Part shown: piece by piece, positions 1 through 10,200 of the stretch | Layout of the letters: each line of letters begins with the position of its first letter | Numbering within the stretch: the stretch's first letter is position 1 | Assembly: GCA_023145215.1 (NCBI GenBank) | Contig: JAGLED010000047.1 | Coordinates: forward strand, 1 to 64,000 | From: Rhodospirillales bacterium | GTDB lineage: Bacteria > Pseudomonadota > Alphaproteobacteria > Rhodospirillales > Casp-alpha2 | Direction: 5' to 3' | Length of the DNA stretch: 64,000 bases | Translations under genes and position numbers: made by a program | The notes under the pieces: generated by a model | What the model saw: the letters and a program-made list of their open reading frames with translations, nothing else | Told to the model about the DNA's origin: nothing | Databases searched by the model: none

Positions 1-1102
1 GATCCTTGAAGCGCTTGAAAGCCGCCTGCAAGGCATTGTCGCCCAGGTCATAGCCCAGATCGCGGACCTTGTCCTTGAACGCATGGCGGCCGGAATGCTT
101 GCCCAGCACGATGTTCGATTTCGTCAGGCCGACCGATTCCGGAGTCATGATCTCGTATGTCGCGGCGTTCTTCAAAACGCCATCCTGGTGGATACCGCTT
201 TCGTGCGCGAAGGCGTTGGCGCCGACGATGGCCTTGTTGGGCTGTACCTGGAAGCCGGTGATCGACGACAACAGGCGCGACGCCTTCATGATGTGCTCGG
301 TGACGATGTTGGTCGTATAAGGCATGACGTCGGCGCGGGTGCGGAGCGCCATGACGATCTCTTCCATCGATGCGTTGCCGGCACGCTCGCCAATGCCGTT
401 GATGGTGCATTCGACCTGCCGGGCGCCAGCCTTCACGGCCGCCAGCGAGTTCGCGACGGCCAACCCTAAGTCATTGTGGCAATGGACGGAAATGATCGCC
501 TTGTCGATATTGGGGACGCGGTTCATCAGCATCTCGATGAGCGCGCCGAACTCGTCCGGGACCGCATAACCCACGGTGTCCGGGATGTTGATGGTGCCCG
601 CGCCGGCGTCGATGGCGCTCTCGACGCAGCGGCACAGGAAATCGTGCTCGGTGCGGGACCCGTCTTCCGGCGACCACTCGACGTCGTCGGTGTACGAGCG
701 CGCGTGCGTCACGCTGTCGATGACCGCCTGATGCACGGCATCGGGCTCCATCTGAAGCTTGAACTTCATGTGCAGCGGGGACGTGGAAATAAAGGTGTGG
801 ATGCGCTTGCGCTCGGCCGGTTTCAACGCTTCGGCGGCGCGGTCGATGTCGCCCTTGGTGGCGCGCGAAAGGCCGCAGATCGCCGGGCCTTTGACCGACT
901 TGGCGATCTCGTTGACGGCCTCGAAATCACCCTCGGAGGCGATCGGGAACCCGGCCTCAATCACGTCGACGCCCATGCCCGCGAGTACTTCCGCGACCCG
1001 GAGTTTCTCTTCGAGATTCATCGAGCAGCCAGGCGACTGTTCGCCGTCCCGAAGCGTCGTATCGAAGATCACGACGCGGTCTTTATCCGTGTTTCCGCCC
1101 AT
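1..1102 (-). CDS. leuA: 2-isopropylmalate synthase, C-terminus cut by window edge
   Basis: Catalyses acetyl-CoA plus 2-oxoisovalerate to 2-isopropylmalate, the first step of leucine synthesis, in the cytoplasm. The minus-strand frame opens at an ATG preceded by GAGAGGT and reads without a stop to base 1. The N-terminal [12 protein letters not shown] motif, the [13 protein letters not shown] metal-binding motif and the [13 protein letters not shown] motif of the TIM-barrel domain are all visible. About 367 residues are present; the regulatory C-terminal domain lies outside the window. It sits downstream of ilvBNC on the same strand, with a foreign-looking gene between. Identity is certain. Confidence 0.97.
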   Translation of the reverse strand, partial: MGGNTDKDRVVIFDTTLRDGEQSPGCSMNLEEKLRVAEVLAGMGVDVIEAGFPIASEGDFEAVNEIAKSVKGPAICGLSRATKGDIDRAAEALKPAERKRIHTFISTSPLHMKFKLQMEPDAVHQAVIDSVTHARSYTDDVEWSPEDGSRTEHDFLCRCVESAIDAGAGTINIPDTVGYAVPDEFGALIEMLMNRVPNIDKAIISVHCHNDLGLAVANSLAAVKAGARQVECTINGIGERAGNASMEEIVMALRTRADVMPYTTNIVTEHIMKASRLLSSITGFQVQPNKAIVGANAFAHESGIHQDGVLKNAATYEIMTPESVGLTKSNIVLGKHSGRHAFKDKVRDLGYDLGDNALQAAFKRFKD

Positions 1103-1181
1103 GGCGCACCTCTCACTCGTCCGGAATCGGGACGAATCCAATTCAGGACAGTCTCAGAATTGCGTTTCCATAAGCTTAACG

Positions 1182-1216
1182 CCCCAAAACGCAAGGAAAA
1201 AGGCGCGATTTTGGGG
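1182..1216 (-). other. stem-loop in the leuA leader
   Basis: CCCCAAAA (1182-1189) is the exact reverse complement of TTTTGGGG (1209-1216), and inner GCG/CGC bases can extend the stem. It lies 80 bases upstream of leuA on the transcribed side. No T-run follows and no convincing leucine-rich leader peptide was found, so it is a structure of unknown role; an attenuation function is only a guess. Confidence 0.35.
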
Positions 1217-1272
1217 AATCCGCCGAGCGGCCATCCTCAAATCCCAACAAGAACGTCTAGGTACACTAAATG

Positions 1273-2601
1273 CTATTTCTTCAAACAAATTTCGATGAAC
1301 TGGGACAAACTATCCCACATTGACTTGAGGTGGAGGTCTGATGGGAAGAAATGAGAGTGATGAACATACTTGTTCATCGTGTTCGCCGACAAAAGATGTT
1401 CCCTTTGTTGAAACTTTGCGAGGCCTTCGTGGTACTTTTTATCGATTTCACCCTGGCTCAACATATGATCTAGGACCTTCTTAAACCTCTGCCCCAAGTT
1501 GTCAGTTTCCTTCACGTGCAGAACTTTCACACGTGCGATATAGTTGCCGATTGAGAGTTCCAACAACACCCGGAACAATACCGCAATGGCATTGTCATGC
1601 TTTCCGAACTTCAGGTGATACTGAAGTTCATTCCATATATCTATTGCCCGTTTTGTGTGGGATTTAGAGGTTAAATCGTCCCCATCTTCAGGGCGAATTA
1701 GCGATTTTCGGTCCTTAGATGATGCGGTTTTTTTCGATGACCTGTTACCCTTCTGTTTCTTCTCAACGACCTTTAGGGTTTTCAAATTTTTGTGCTTCTC
1801 AAGCGCGTCTGCGGCAGTAGGTAGAACGCCCTCTTTTTCTAGCCTGTCTAGGTATCTTTTCTTGTCACTGTTGCTCCAAATGTCATCGAGCGTGACTTCT
1901 TTCTGAATTAAATCGTCAACGATCCGGTGCAGCGCGCTCAGTACTTTTCCATCCTCGTGCGTAACTTCAACATGTTGCTTTTGAACCGAAATTCCCACTC
2001 GGTTTCTCAATCCTTCAGATGAAAGGAGACGAAGCAAATTTGAGCGCGGCACTTTCGCGTTAGCGCCCAAATATTCGTGCTCTTTCAGTTTCTCTTCGAT
2101 TTCTTCAGCTAAATTGACGGAAGTCTTCTTGCCGGTTCGACGCACAAAATGTGACTTTGCCTCGGCGTCCCACTGGCTTTGTCCAACACCGCTTTGGCCT
2201 CCAGTATGGCGTCTGAACAAAATTTCATCGATCCGATCTCTGTCTTCCTCAACGTGACATGGTATCTTCTTCGGAAAGCTTCCAACCCATAGCTTTCGCT
2301 GCTCTTTGAAAAACTTTTGCCAATCGCCAGTTGGGGCATTCTGGGGCGAATTTAGCAACTTGAGGCAAGTAACCCTCCTGTTTCCGTCAAAGACTACCGC
2401 CCTACCATCATCATCAACATGTACTAAGGGCGGTTCGTATATCTGGCCCTCTTGAACGATGTCTTTCGTCAAATTTCTCATATGATCAGCACGATGCTTG
2501 AGCAGCCACTCAATCGCGGCATCTTCGTCGATTAGTTCACCGTGCCGGTCATTTGACTTGTTGGTCGACAAGTCGCTCAGCAAAATGCTTTTAAGTTTCA
2601 T
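1273..2601 (-). CDS. ParB/sulfiredoxin-fold N-terminal domain protein, probably acquired
   Basis: 442 residues from the ATG (an adjacent GTG lies at 2604). Residues about 5-90 resemble the ParB/Srx-like fold, with the signature VVFDGNRRVTCLKLL. The middle holds a Lys/Ser-rich linker (KGNRSSKKTASSKDRKS). The C-terminal part (about 310-440) is helical and ends with NKYVHHSHFFPSD, which resembles HEPN-like all-alpha domains seen at the ends of many defence-linked proteins; that comparison is by eye. The DNA is visibly AT-rich compared with both neighbours and the gene splits ilvC from leuA, so recent transfer is likely. No partner gene is adjacent. Function unknown; a single-gene defence or DNA-modification role is possible but unproven. 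Confidence 0.75.
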   Translation of the reverse strand: MKLKSILLSDLSTNKSNDRHGELIDEDAAIEWLLKHRADHMRNLTKDIVQEGQIYEPPLVHVDDDGRAVVFDGNRRVTCLKLLNSPQNAPTGDWQKFFKEQRKLWVGSFPKKIPCHVEEDRDRIDEILFRRHTGGQSGVGQSQWDAEAKSHFVRRTGKKTSVNLAEEIEEKLKEHEYLGANAKVPRSNLLRLLSSEGLRNRVGISVQKQHVEVTHEDGKVLSALHRIVDDLIQKEVTLDDIWSNSDKKRYLDRLEKEGVLPTAADALEKHKNLKTLKVVEKKQKGNRSSKKTASSKDRKSLIRPEDGDDLTSKSHTKRAIDIWNELQYHLKFGKHDNAIAVLFRVLLELSIGNYIARVKVLHVKETDNLGQRFKKVLDHMLSQGEIDKKYHEGLAKFQQREHLLSANTMNKYVHHSHFFPSDLHLKSMWDSLSQFIEICLKK

Positions 2602-2703
2602 CACTAGCTCGCAATTCTACCTTGGATCGCAAAGTATCGCATGAGTCGAGATTTCGTCAAAGCTGCCTAAGGCAATCAATTCCCTCGACTTGAAACTAAC
2701 GAT

Positions 2704-2732
2704 AAAAAAACGGCCCCGGTTCCCCGGGGCCG
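2704..2732 (-). terminator. rho-independent terminator of ilvC
   Basis: Read on the minus strand, a 9-bp perfect stem (CGGCCCCGG with CCGGGGCCG, loop of four) is followed directly by seven T residues. It lies about 50 bases after the ilvC stop, so it ends the ilvBNC transcript before the ParB-like gene, which must then use its own promoter. Confidence 0.9.
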
Positions 2733-2748
2733 CTCTGGTATTCGCTGG

Positions 2749-2771
2749 GTCCCCGCTTTCGCGGGGATGAC
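2749..2771. repeat. dispersed palindrome, CCCGC-TTTC-GCGGG type
   Basis: TCCCCGCTTTCGCGGGGATG is a short palindrome found again at 39357-39379, with related forms CATTCCGGCGAAAGCCGGAAT near 8.27, 20.98 and 39.3 kb and CACCCCGGCGCAGGCCGGGG near 10.0 kb. Each copy sits just beyond a gene end, here beside the ilvC stop. Confidence 0.8.
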
Positions 2772-2781
2772 GCCTTCGGCG

Positions 2782-3870
<1,089 letters not shown>

Positions 3871-4383
3871 TTACAGCCCTTCCGTCCCGCGGGCAATGGC
3901 GGCGACGCCGGTCCGGGAAATGTCGGCAAGGCCCAACGGCCGCATCAGATCGATGAAGGCGTTCAGCTTGCCGGTATCGCCGACGATTTCGAAGACGAAG
4001 CTTTCGTTCGTGCTGTCGACCACGCGGGCACGGAAAATATCGGCGATGCGCAGGCTTTCGACCCGCTTGTCGCCGGTGCTGACGACCTTGACCAAAGCCA
4101 GTTCGCGTTCGACGTGCGGGCCGTCGAGGGTCAGGTCGGAAACTTTGTGAATGGGCACAAGACGGCCGAGCTGCGCCTTGATCTGTTCGATGATCATCTC
4201 GGTCCCCGACGTCACGATGGTGATCCGCGAGATCGCCTTTTCGATGTCGACTTCCGCGACCGTCAGGCTTTCGATGTTGTAGCCGCGCCCGGAGAACAAC
4301 CCGATCACGCGTGCGAGCACGCCGGGTTCGTTGTCCACCAGAACCGAGATGGTGTGGAAGTTGATCTGCTGGTCGATTGTCAT
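3871..4383 (-). CDS. ilvN: acetolactate synthase regulatory (small) subunit
   Basis: Regulatory subunit of acetohydroxyacid synthase that binds valine and stimulates the large subunit. 170 residues: an N-terminal ACT domain (HTISVLVDNEPGVLARVIGLFSGRGYNIESL, about residues 9-39) and a C-terminal ACT-like domain ending GVAAIARG. Both lengths match the usual small subunit. It lies 39 bases after ilvB and before ilvC, so the three are co-transcribed. Some annotations would call it ilvH. Confidence 0.96.
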   Translation of the reverse strand: MTIDQQINFHTISVLVDNEPGVLARVIGLFSGRGYNIESLTVAEVDIEKAISRITIVTSGTEMIIEQIKAQLGRLVPIHKVSDLTLDGPHVERELALVKVVSTGDKRVESLRIADIFRARVVDSTNESFVFEIVGDTGKLNAFIDLMRPLGLADISRTGVAAIARGTEGL

Positions 4384-4422
4384 GCTTCTGTTCCTTGATT
4401 GAAAGGGGTGGCCGCCGTCCGG

Positions 4423-6183
4423 TCAGACGAGGACCATGCCCTCTTCGGACACCGGCTTTTCGGCCTTGTCGTCGGGGCCCAGAAGCATCTCGTTGTGCGC
4501 CGCGCCCGACGGGATCATCGGGAAGCAGTTTTCAGCGGGATCGACCTGAATGTCGGCGATGACCGGACCGTCGGTTTCGATCATTTCCTTGAGCACGTCA
4601 TCGACCTCGCCCGGTTTCGTCGTGCGCAGCCCCGTCATGCCGAATGTGTCGGCCAGCTTCACGAAGTCGGGCAGGCTTTCCATGTAGCTTTCCGAGTAAC
4701 GGCTGCCGTGCAGCAGTTCCTGCCACTGGCGCACCATACCCATATAGAAGTTATTGAGGATGAGGCACTTCACCGGCAGGCGGTACTGCGAAATCGTCGA
4801 CAATTCCTGCATGTTCATCAGGAACGATGCCTCGCCCGACACATCGACGACGAGGCTCTGCGGATGCGCGATCTGCACGCCCATCGCGGCAGGCAGACCG
4901 TAGCCCATGGTGCCGAGGCCGCCCGACGTCATCCAGCGGTTCGGTTCATCGAAACCGAGATACTGTGCCGCCCACATCTGGTGCTGGCCCACTTCGGTGG
5001 TGATGTAGGAATCGCGGCCCTTGATCAGCTCGCCCAGGCGCTGCAGCACGTACTGCGGCTTGATGATGTCGCCGGACTGATCGAACTTGAGGCTGTCGAT
5101 GGCGCGCCAGTCGGCGATCTGCGCCCACCATTTATCGAGCGCCTTGGCGTCCGGCTTGCACTTCTTGTCCTTCCAGACCTTCATCAGATCTTTTAGAACA
5201 TGCGCAACGTCGCCGACGATCGGAATGTCGACCTTGACGTTCTTGTTGATGGACGACGGGTCGATGTCGATGTGGATCTTCTTGGCACCGGGCGCAAAGG
5301 CATCCAGGCGGCCGGTAATACGGTCATCGAAGCGCGCGCCGACACACACCATCACGTCGCAACCATGCATGGTCATGTTGGCTTCGTAGGTGCCGTGCAT
5401 CCCCAGCATACCCAGGAACTGTTTGTCGGAAGCCGGATACGCGCCCAGCCCCATCAGCGTCAGCGTGCAAGGATAACCCGTTTCGCGCACGAACTCGGTC
5501 AGCAGCCTGGAGGCTTCGGGCCCGGAGTTAATGACGCCGCCACCGCAGTAGAACACCGGCTTCTTGGCGCCGGCGATCAGTTCGACCGCTTCCTCGATCC
5601 GGTCGGCGTCCGGCTTCAGGCGCGGCTGATACTTCTTGAGTTCGATCTCTTCTTTGGGCGTGTAATTCTCAAGCGCCATGCAAACGTCTTTCGGCAGGTC
5701 GATTACGACCGGGCCGGGGCGGCCGGAGCGCGCCACATGGAAGGCTTCGTGCATGACCTTGGACAGGTCCTTCACGTCCTTCACGAGATAATTGTGCTTG
5801 GTGCAGGGGCGCGTGATGCCGGTCGTATCGCACTCCTGAAACGCGTCGTTGCCGATAAGATGCGTCGGCACCTGGCCGGTCAGGCAGACAATCGGAATGC
5901 TGTCCATCAGCGCATCGGTCAGGCCGGTCACCGCGTTGGTCGCGCCCGGGCCCGACGTCACCAGCACCACACCGACCTTGCCGGTCGAACGCGCATAGCC
6001 TTCCGCCGCGTGCACCGCGCCGCCTTCCTGGCGCACGAGGATGTGGCGGATCTGGTTCTGATTGAAGATCGCATCGTAGATCGGCAGGACGGCGCCGCCC
6101 GGATAGCCGAATACGACTTCGACGCCCTGATCGGCCAGTGCCTTCAGGATGATCTCAGCGCCAGATATCTTCGTCGTACTCAT
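4423..6183 (-). CDS. ilvB: acetolactate synthase catalytic (large) subunit
   Basis: Thiamine-diphosphate enzyme that condenses two pyruvates, or pyruvate and 2-oxobutyrate, at the head of valine/isoleucine synthesis. From the ATG at 6183 it has 586 residues. The frame is open for 22 further codons, but this ATG has AAGGAA eight bases upstream and starts with the family sequence MSTTKISGAEIILKAL. Visible motifs are GYPGGAVLP, the catalytic Glu in VRQEGGAVHAAEGYARSTG, and the ThDP-binding GEASFLMNMQELSTISQYRL stretch. It heads ilvBNC. Its start overlaps the stop of a possible leader peptide. Confidence 0.97.
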   Translation of the reverse strand: MSTTKISGAEIILKALADQGVEVVFGYPGGAVLPIYDAIFNQNQIRHILVRQEGGAVHAAEGYARSTGKVGVVLVTSGPGATNAVTGLTDALMDSIPIVCLTGQVPTHLIGNDAFQECDTTGITRPCTKHNYLVKDVKDLSKVMHEAFHVARSGRPGPVVIDLPKDVCMALENYTPKEEIELKKYQPRLKPDADRIEEAVELIAGAKKPVFYCGGGVINSGPEASRLLTEFVRETGYPCTLTLMGLGAYPASDKQFLGMLGMHGTYEANMTMHGCDVMVCVGARFDDRITGRLDAFAPGAKKIHIDIDPSSINKNVKVDIPIVGDVAHVLKDLMKVWKDKKCKPDAKALDKWWAQIADWRAIDSLKFDQSGDIIKPQYVLQRLGELIKGRDSYITTEVGQHQMWAAQYLGFDEPNRWMTSGGLGTMGYGLPAAMGVQIAHPQSLVVDVSGEASFLMNMQELSTISQYRLPVKCLILNNFYMGMVRQWQELLHGSRYSESYMESLPDFVKLADTFGMTGLRTTKPGEVDDVLKEMIETDGPVIADIQVDPAENCFPMIPSGAAHNEMLLGPDDKAEKPVSEEGMVLV

Positions 6184-6260
6184 CAGTCCGTTCCTTGTGT
6201 GCGGCAAACAATAATTGACGGTCGGCAACCGCGGCCCCCGACCGTCCAAAACCGTGTCAT
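6183..6260 (-). CDS. possible ilvB leader peptide (25 residues)
   Basis: A short reading frame with ATG at 6260 has AGGAG five bases upstream and ends in a TGA that overlaps the ilvB ATG (TGATG). Codons 16-18 are Ile-Ile-Val (ATT ATT GTT). A 9-bp perfect hairpin, GACGGTCGG (6217-6225) with CCGACCGTC (6238-6246), lies just before these codons, and its 3' arm would be covered by a ribosome stalled on them. A second hairpin (6264-6282) holds the leader's own ribosome site. Ile/Val-responsive control by translation or attenuation is inference; there is no T-run, so coupling of translation to ilvB fits better than classical termination. Confidence 0.45.
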   Translation of the reverse strand: MTRFWTVGGRGCRPSIIVCRTQGTD

Positions 6261-6299
6261 AGAGCTCCTGCCCAGCGGGAGCGGCGGCAACCTAGATCG

Positions 6300-7250
6300 T
6301 CATGCCCGGGTGGTCAACAAAAACTTGCGAATAAATGAAAAGATTTTTTCGTTATCTCTTTCCAAATATTTCTCATCAACAATCAAATCCGTACGAATCT
6401 GACGCCTGAACCAGGTCATCTGCCGCTTGGCGAGCTGGCGGGACGCCGTTTTTGCCTTGGAAACCGCGGTCTCCAGGCCCATTTCGCCATCGAGATGGCG
6501 AAGCAGCTCGGCGACGCCCACGGCGCGCATCGCCGGCAGGTCGGATGCCAGCCCCAGCGCCTTGAATTCTCTGGCTTCGTCGAGGGCCCCCAATTCCATC
6601 ATCTTGTCGAAGCGGGCGTCGATCGCGGCGTACATTTCCTCGCGCGGCGGCATCAGTAAAACCGTAAGATAATCAGCGACATAGCCGGGTTTGTCGGGCT
6701 GTTCGGCCTGCCAGTCGGAAAGCGTGCGGCCGGTGCCTGCGAAGACCGCAGCAGCGCGGATCAGCCGCTGGCGGTCGGTGGGGGGCAGCCGTTCGGCGGC
6801 CTCGGGATCGACGGCCTTCAGCTCGTTCAAGAACTTTTCGCCCCCGACATCGTCATATTGCGCGCTCACGCTCTCGACGATTTCATCAGGGATTTCAGGG
6901 ACTTCCGCCAAGCCATCGGTCAATGCCTTGATGTAGAGCCCGGTGCCGCCGGCGATCACCGGCACGCGTCGGCGTTGGTGGATATCGGCGATCGCGTCCG
7001 ACGCCATCTCCAGCCAACGCCCCGCCGAACAGCGCTCGGAAGCCGAGAGGCAGCCGAACAAATGATGCGGCACACCGCCCATTTCGGCGTCTGCCGGGCG
7101 CGCGGTCAGGATGCGTAAATCTGCATAAACCTGCATGGAGTCCGCATTGACCACCTCGCCGTTAACCAATTCAGCGGTCTTTAGCGCCAATTCGGTTTTT
7201 CCGCTCGCGGTCGGCCCGGCGATGATGACAACCGGCGATAAATCGTCCAA
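6300..7250 (-). CDS. miaA: tRNA dimethylallyltransferase
   Basis: Adds a dimethylallyl group to A37 of tRNAs that read UNN codons. 316 residues, normal length. The P-loop VIIAGPTASGKTELAL is at residues 8-23, DSMQVY at about 37, the GGTGLYIKAL motif at about 100 and the DRQRLIRA region near 155. It is divergent from serB across 41 bases and lies 39 bases before the possible ilvB leader peptide on the same strand, so it may be co-transcribed with ilvBNC. Confidence 0.96.
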   Translation of the reverse strand: MDDLSPVVIIAGPTASGKTELALKTAELVNGEVVNADSMQVYADLRILTARPADAEMGGVPHHLFGCLSASERCSAGRWLEMASDAIADIHQRRRVPVIAGGTGLYIKALTDGLAEVPEIPDEIVESVSAQYDDVGGEKFLNELKAVDPEAAERLPPTDRQRLIRAAAVFAGTGRTLSDWQAEQPDKPGYVADYLTVLLMPPREEMYAAIDARFDKMMELGALDEAREFKALGLASDLPAMRAVGVAELLRHLDGEMGLETAVSKAKTASRQLAKRQMTWFRRQIRTDLIVDEKYLERDNEKIFSFIRKFLLTTRA

Positions 7251-7291
7251 TTTGTGCCCCCGATAAAAACAAGACCAACCGGAGCCCCCTC

Positions 7292-8188
7292 ATGCAATCC
7301 GTCCTGACTTTGATCGCACCCGAGGCGGCCCCGCTCTCGGTGCACATTGTTGGCGAAGTTCGCGCCGCCCTCAACACCCTGGGTGCGGAAACCGCGCAGC
7401 CGGTCTGGTTATGTGACGGCATTGCCGCAGATATCGCGTTCGAGATGATCGCCGACGACCAGGCCGAGGCGGTGGCGCGCGACGTGATCGCGGACGCGCC
7501 CGTCGACGTCATCGCACAGGAAGCGGCCACGCGGCGGAAATCGCTCCTGCTCGCAGACATGGACAGCACCATCGTAACCTCGGAGACCCTCGACGATCTG
7601 GCGGCGCACGTCGGCATCAAGGACGAGATCGCGGCGATCACGGCCCGCGCCATGAACGGCGAACTGGATTTCAAGGAAGCGCTGCGAGAACGCGTCGGAC
7701 GCCTCAAGGGCCTGTCGACGGGCGCACTGGCCGACGCCTACGCGGAAGTCGAACTCTCACCCGGCGCCGAGACGCTGGTCCGCACCATGGCGAAGAACGG
7801 CGCGCACTGCGTTCTGGTGTCGGGCGGGTTCAAGTATTTCACGTCGCGTATCGGCGAACGCTGCGGCTTTCATGAGGATCTCTCGAACGACTTCGTGATC
7901 GAGAACGGCAAACTCACCGGCGCGGTCGCCGAGCCGATCCTGGATAAGGACGTGAAGCTGGAGACGCTGATCAAGCGCACCGCCGAACACGGCCTGTCGC
8001 TTGCCGGGACACTTTCCGTCGGCGACGGCGCCAACGACCTGCCGATGCTGAAGGCGGCGGGGCTCGGTGTCGCGTACCGGGGCAAACCATCGGTCCGCGC
8101 CGAAGCGCCGGCCAGGCTCGATCATGCCGACCTGAGCGGGCTTCTGTATGCGCAGGGGTATCGGGCCGAAGACTTGGTGCGCACCTGA
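7292..8188 (+). CDS. serB: phosphoserine phosphatase
   Basis: Last step of serine synthesis: hydrolysis of O-phosphoserine. 298 residues with an N-terminal ACT-like region (1-80) and a HAD domain. The nucleophile motif LLLADMDSTIV places Asp89 and Asp91, the second motif is LVSGGFKYF, and the Mg2+ site is SVGDGANDLPML. Divergent from miaA. It ends in a block of short repeats. Confidence 0.96.
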   Translation: MQSVLTLIAPEAAPLSVHIVGEVRAALNTLGAETAQPVWLCDGIAADIAFEMIADDQAEAVARDVIADAPVDVIAQEAATRRKSLLLADMDSTIVTSETLDDLAAHVGIKDEIAAITARAMNGELDFKEALRERVGRLKGLSTGALADAYAEVELSPGAETLVRTMAKNGAHCVLVSGGFKYFTSRIGERCGFHEDLSNDFVIENGKLTGAVAEPILDKDVKLETLIKRTAEHGLSLAGTLSVGDGANDLPMLKAAGLGVAYRGKPSVRAEAPARLDHADLSGLLYAQGYRAEDLVRT

Positions 8189-8349
8189 CCCCTCACCCTG
8201 TCCCTCTCCCGAGGGAGAGGGGACGCAGGCCAACCAGCTCTCTCCCTGGGGAGAGGGAGGGGCCCCGTCATTCCGGCGAAAGCCGGAATCCAGAGCGGGC
8301 AAACGCCAACGCCTGCGCTCCTCGCCCCCGGCCTGCGCCGGGGCGACGA
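8188..8349. repeat. block of dispersed palindromic repeats
   Basis: Fills the gap between convergent serB and the Do protease. It holds a CCCCTCACC/CTCTCCC palindrome (8188-8261), a CATTCCGGCGAAAGCCGGAATC unit (8266-8293) and a CCCCGGCCTGCGCCGGGGCGAC unit (8322-8349). Each can fold into a hairpin on either strand and could act as a two-way terminator. No gene is seen here. Confidence 0.8.
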
Positions 8350-8365
8350 ATGGGTGTAAGCTTCT

Positions 8366-9871
8366 TCAGCCCTTGTCGATACGGATCGCAACGAAGCGCA
8401 GGCCCTGCGCGCTTTCGACGCGCAACAGCACGGACTTCCGGCCCTGCGCCTTGGCTTCGTCGACCTTGCGGGCCACGTCTTCCGGGTCGGTCACGTCGGA
8501 CTGGCTCACCTGGATGATGCGGTCGCCCGGCTGCAGGCCCTTCTCGGCGGCGGGACCGGTGGCATCGACCTCGGTCACCACGACGCCCGTGGCCTTATCG
8601 TCGAGCTTGAAGCGTTCGCGCATACTCGGGTCGAGCGCCGCAACGCTGAGGCCCAGCCCTTCGACCGAATGCTCGCCGCCGGTGTCTTGCGGCGTGGTTG
8701 CAGCGACCTCGGTCGGGGTTTCTTTAAGGGTGCCGACCGTTACCTTGACGGACTTTTCCGCGCCCTCGCGCCAGACCGTCACGTCGACGGTGGTGTCAGG
8801 CTCGACATCGGCGACAATGCGCGGCAGACGGCGCATTTCCGGCACGTTCACGCCCCCGAATTCGAGGATCACGTCACCGGCCTTGATATCGGAATTGGCG
8901 GCGGGCCCGTCCTCGACCACGCTCGCGACCATGGCGCCGCGCGCTTCCTTGAGGCCAAGGCTCTCGGCGATCTCGGGTGTCACGGACTGGATGTGCACGC
9001 CCAGCCAGCCACGGCGCACTTCACCGTTCTTGATCAGCTGGCGGATGACCGGGGTCGCGGTCGACGTCGGCACGGCGAAGCCGATCCCGACGCTGCCGCC
9101 GGTCGGCGAGAAGATCGCGGTGTTGATGCCGATCACCTCGCCATCCATGTTGAACATCGGCCCGCCCGAGTTGCCGCGGTTGATCGAGGCGTCGGTCTGC
9201 AGATAGTCGTCGTAGGGACCGGAATTGATGTCGCGGCCGCGCGCCGAGATGATCCCGGCCGTTACCGTGCCCCCCAGGCCGAACGGGTTCCCGATGGCGA
9301 TCACCCAGTCGCCGACGTCGATATTGTCGGAATCGCCCAGGTCCGCAACCGGCAGGTCGCCGTCGTACTTGACCTTCAGGACCGCGATGTCGGTCTTCGG
9401 ATCGCGCCCGACCAACTCGGCCTTGAGGCGCGTGTCGTCATGAAGGATCACCGAAATCTCGTCGGCATCCTGAATGACGTGGTTGTTGGTGACGATGAAA
9501 CCCTTGGCATCGACGATGAAGCCCGACCCCAGCGAGGTCGCCTTGCGGGACCGGTTCTGCGGCTGGTTACGCTCGAAGAAATCCTTGAAGAAATCCTCGA
9601 ACGGGGAACCCGGCGGCAACTGCGGAATATCGAGGCCGGGGCGTCCCTCGACCGTCTGCGTGGTTGAAATGTTGACGACCGTCGGCAGCAGCTTCTTGGC
9701 GAGAGCGGAAAAACTCTCCGGCGCCGAGCGCGCGAACGCGCCCGTGGCCTGGAGGACGATGGCCATGGCGGCGAGGACCGCCAGAAGACGGGTAACCCAG
9801 ATCGCGGTCTGGGATTGATCCTCGGCTTTGGCAATCGCATGCCGACGGGCGCGGGCGCGGACTTGATTCAT
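8366..9871 (-). CDS. periplasmic Do-family serine protease/chaperone (DegP/MucD type)
   Basis: Trypsin-like protease of envelope quality control. 501 residues: a basic cytoplasmic start, a hydrophobic segment at about 26-47 that is a signal peptide or anchor ending at AFARSA, a protease domain and two PDZ domains (about 300-385 and 405-495). The catalytic triad is visible as His131 (TNNHVI), Asp161 (KTDIAVLKV) and Ser235 (GNSGGP). The gene is single, flanked on both sides by repeat blocks. Confidence 0.95.
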   Translation of the reverse strand: MNQVRARARRHAIAKAEDQSQTAIWVTRLLAVLAAMAIVLQATGAFARSAPESFSALAKKLLPTVVNISTTQTVEGRPGLDIPQLPPGSPFEDFFKDFFERNQPQNRSRKATSLGSGFIVDAKGFIVTNNHVIQDADEISVILHDDTRLKAELVGRDPKTDIAVLKVKYDGDLPVADLGDSDNIDVGDWVIAIGNPFGLGGTVTAGIISARGRDINSGPYDDYLQTDASINRGNSGGPMFNMDGEVIGINTAIFSPTGGSVGIGFAVPTSTATPVIRQLIKNGEVRRGWLGVHIQSVTPEIAESLGLKEARGAMVASVVEDGPAANSDIKAGDVILEFGGVNVPEMRRLPRIVADVEPDTTVDVTVWREGAEKSVKVTVGTLKETPTEVAATTPQDTGGEHSVEGLGLSVAALDPSMRERFKLDDKATGVVVTEVDATGPAAEKGLQPGDRIIQVSQSDVTDPEDVARKVDEAKAQGRKSVLLRVESAQGLRFVAIRIDKG

Positions 9872-10001
9872 CGTTCGAAATACCTCTGCTCAAAATGCGT
9901 CTTAACTAATGTGCACGGTCACGTGCCGGTCGTCCAGTTACGGTAGAAATGTGTCCGGATCGTGGCTGTGTAAAGTGCCTGGTCGAAAAACGCTTCCCAG
10001 T

Positions 10002-10187
10002 CGTCACCCCGGCGCAGGCCGGGGTCCAGAACTACCTGCATGCCGGATTCCGGCCTCCGCCGGAATGACACGCCTTTCCCCCTCACCTGTCCTCTCCCCC
10101 ACGTGCGTGGTGGAGAGGGACCCTGACGCAACGCCTCCAGATCCCTCTCCCCCTTTCTAGGGGGAGAGGTTAGGTGAGGGGGTCCTG
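10002..10187. repeat. block of dispersed palindromic repeats
   Basis: The 329-base gap between the protease start and the LysR regulator holds a CACCCCGGCGCAGGCCGGGGT unit (10002-10029), a CCGGATTCCGGCCTCCGCCGGAATG unit (10041-10069) and a longer CCCCTCACC...GGTGAGGGGG palindromic block (10079-10186). The remainder, 9872-10001, must contain the protease promoter; no clear consensus was found. Confidence 0.8.
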
Positions 10188-10200
10188 GTTCAGAAAAAGA

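Noticed and set aside
1102-1272. Leucine-rich leader peptide for leuA
   Set aside because: The only short frame overlaps the hairpin, has few Leu codons and its ribosome site would touch the start codon.
8188-10187. Repeated GC-rich palindromes considered as a CRISPR array
   Set aside because: Units are unequal, unevenly spaced and scattered through the window; there are no constant-length spacers and no cas genes.
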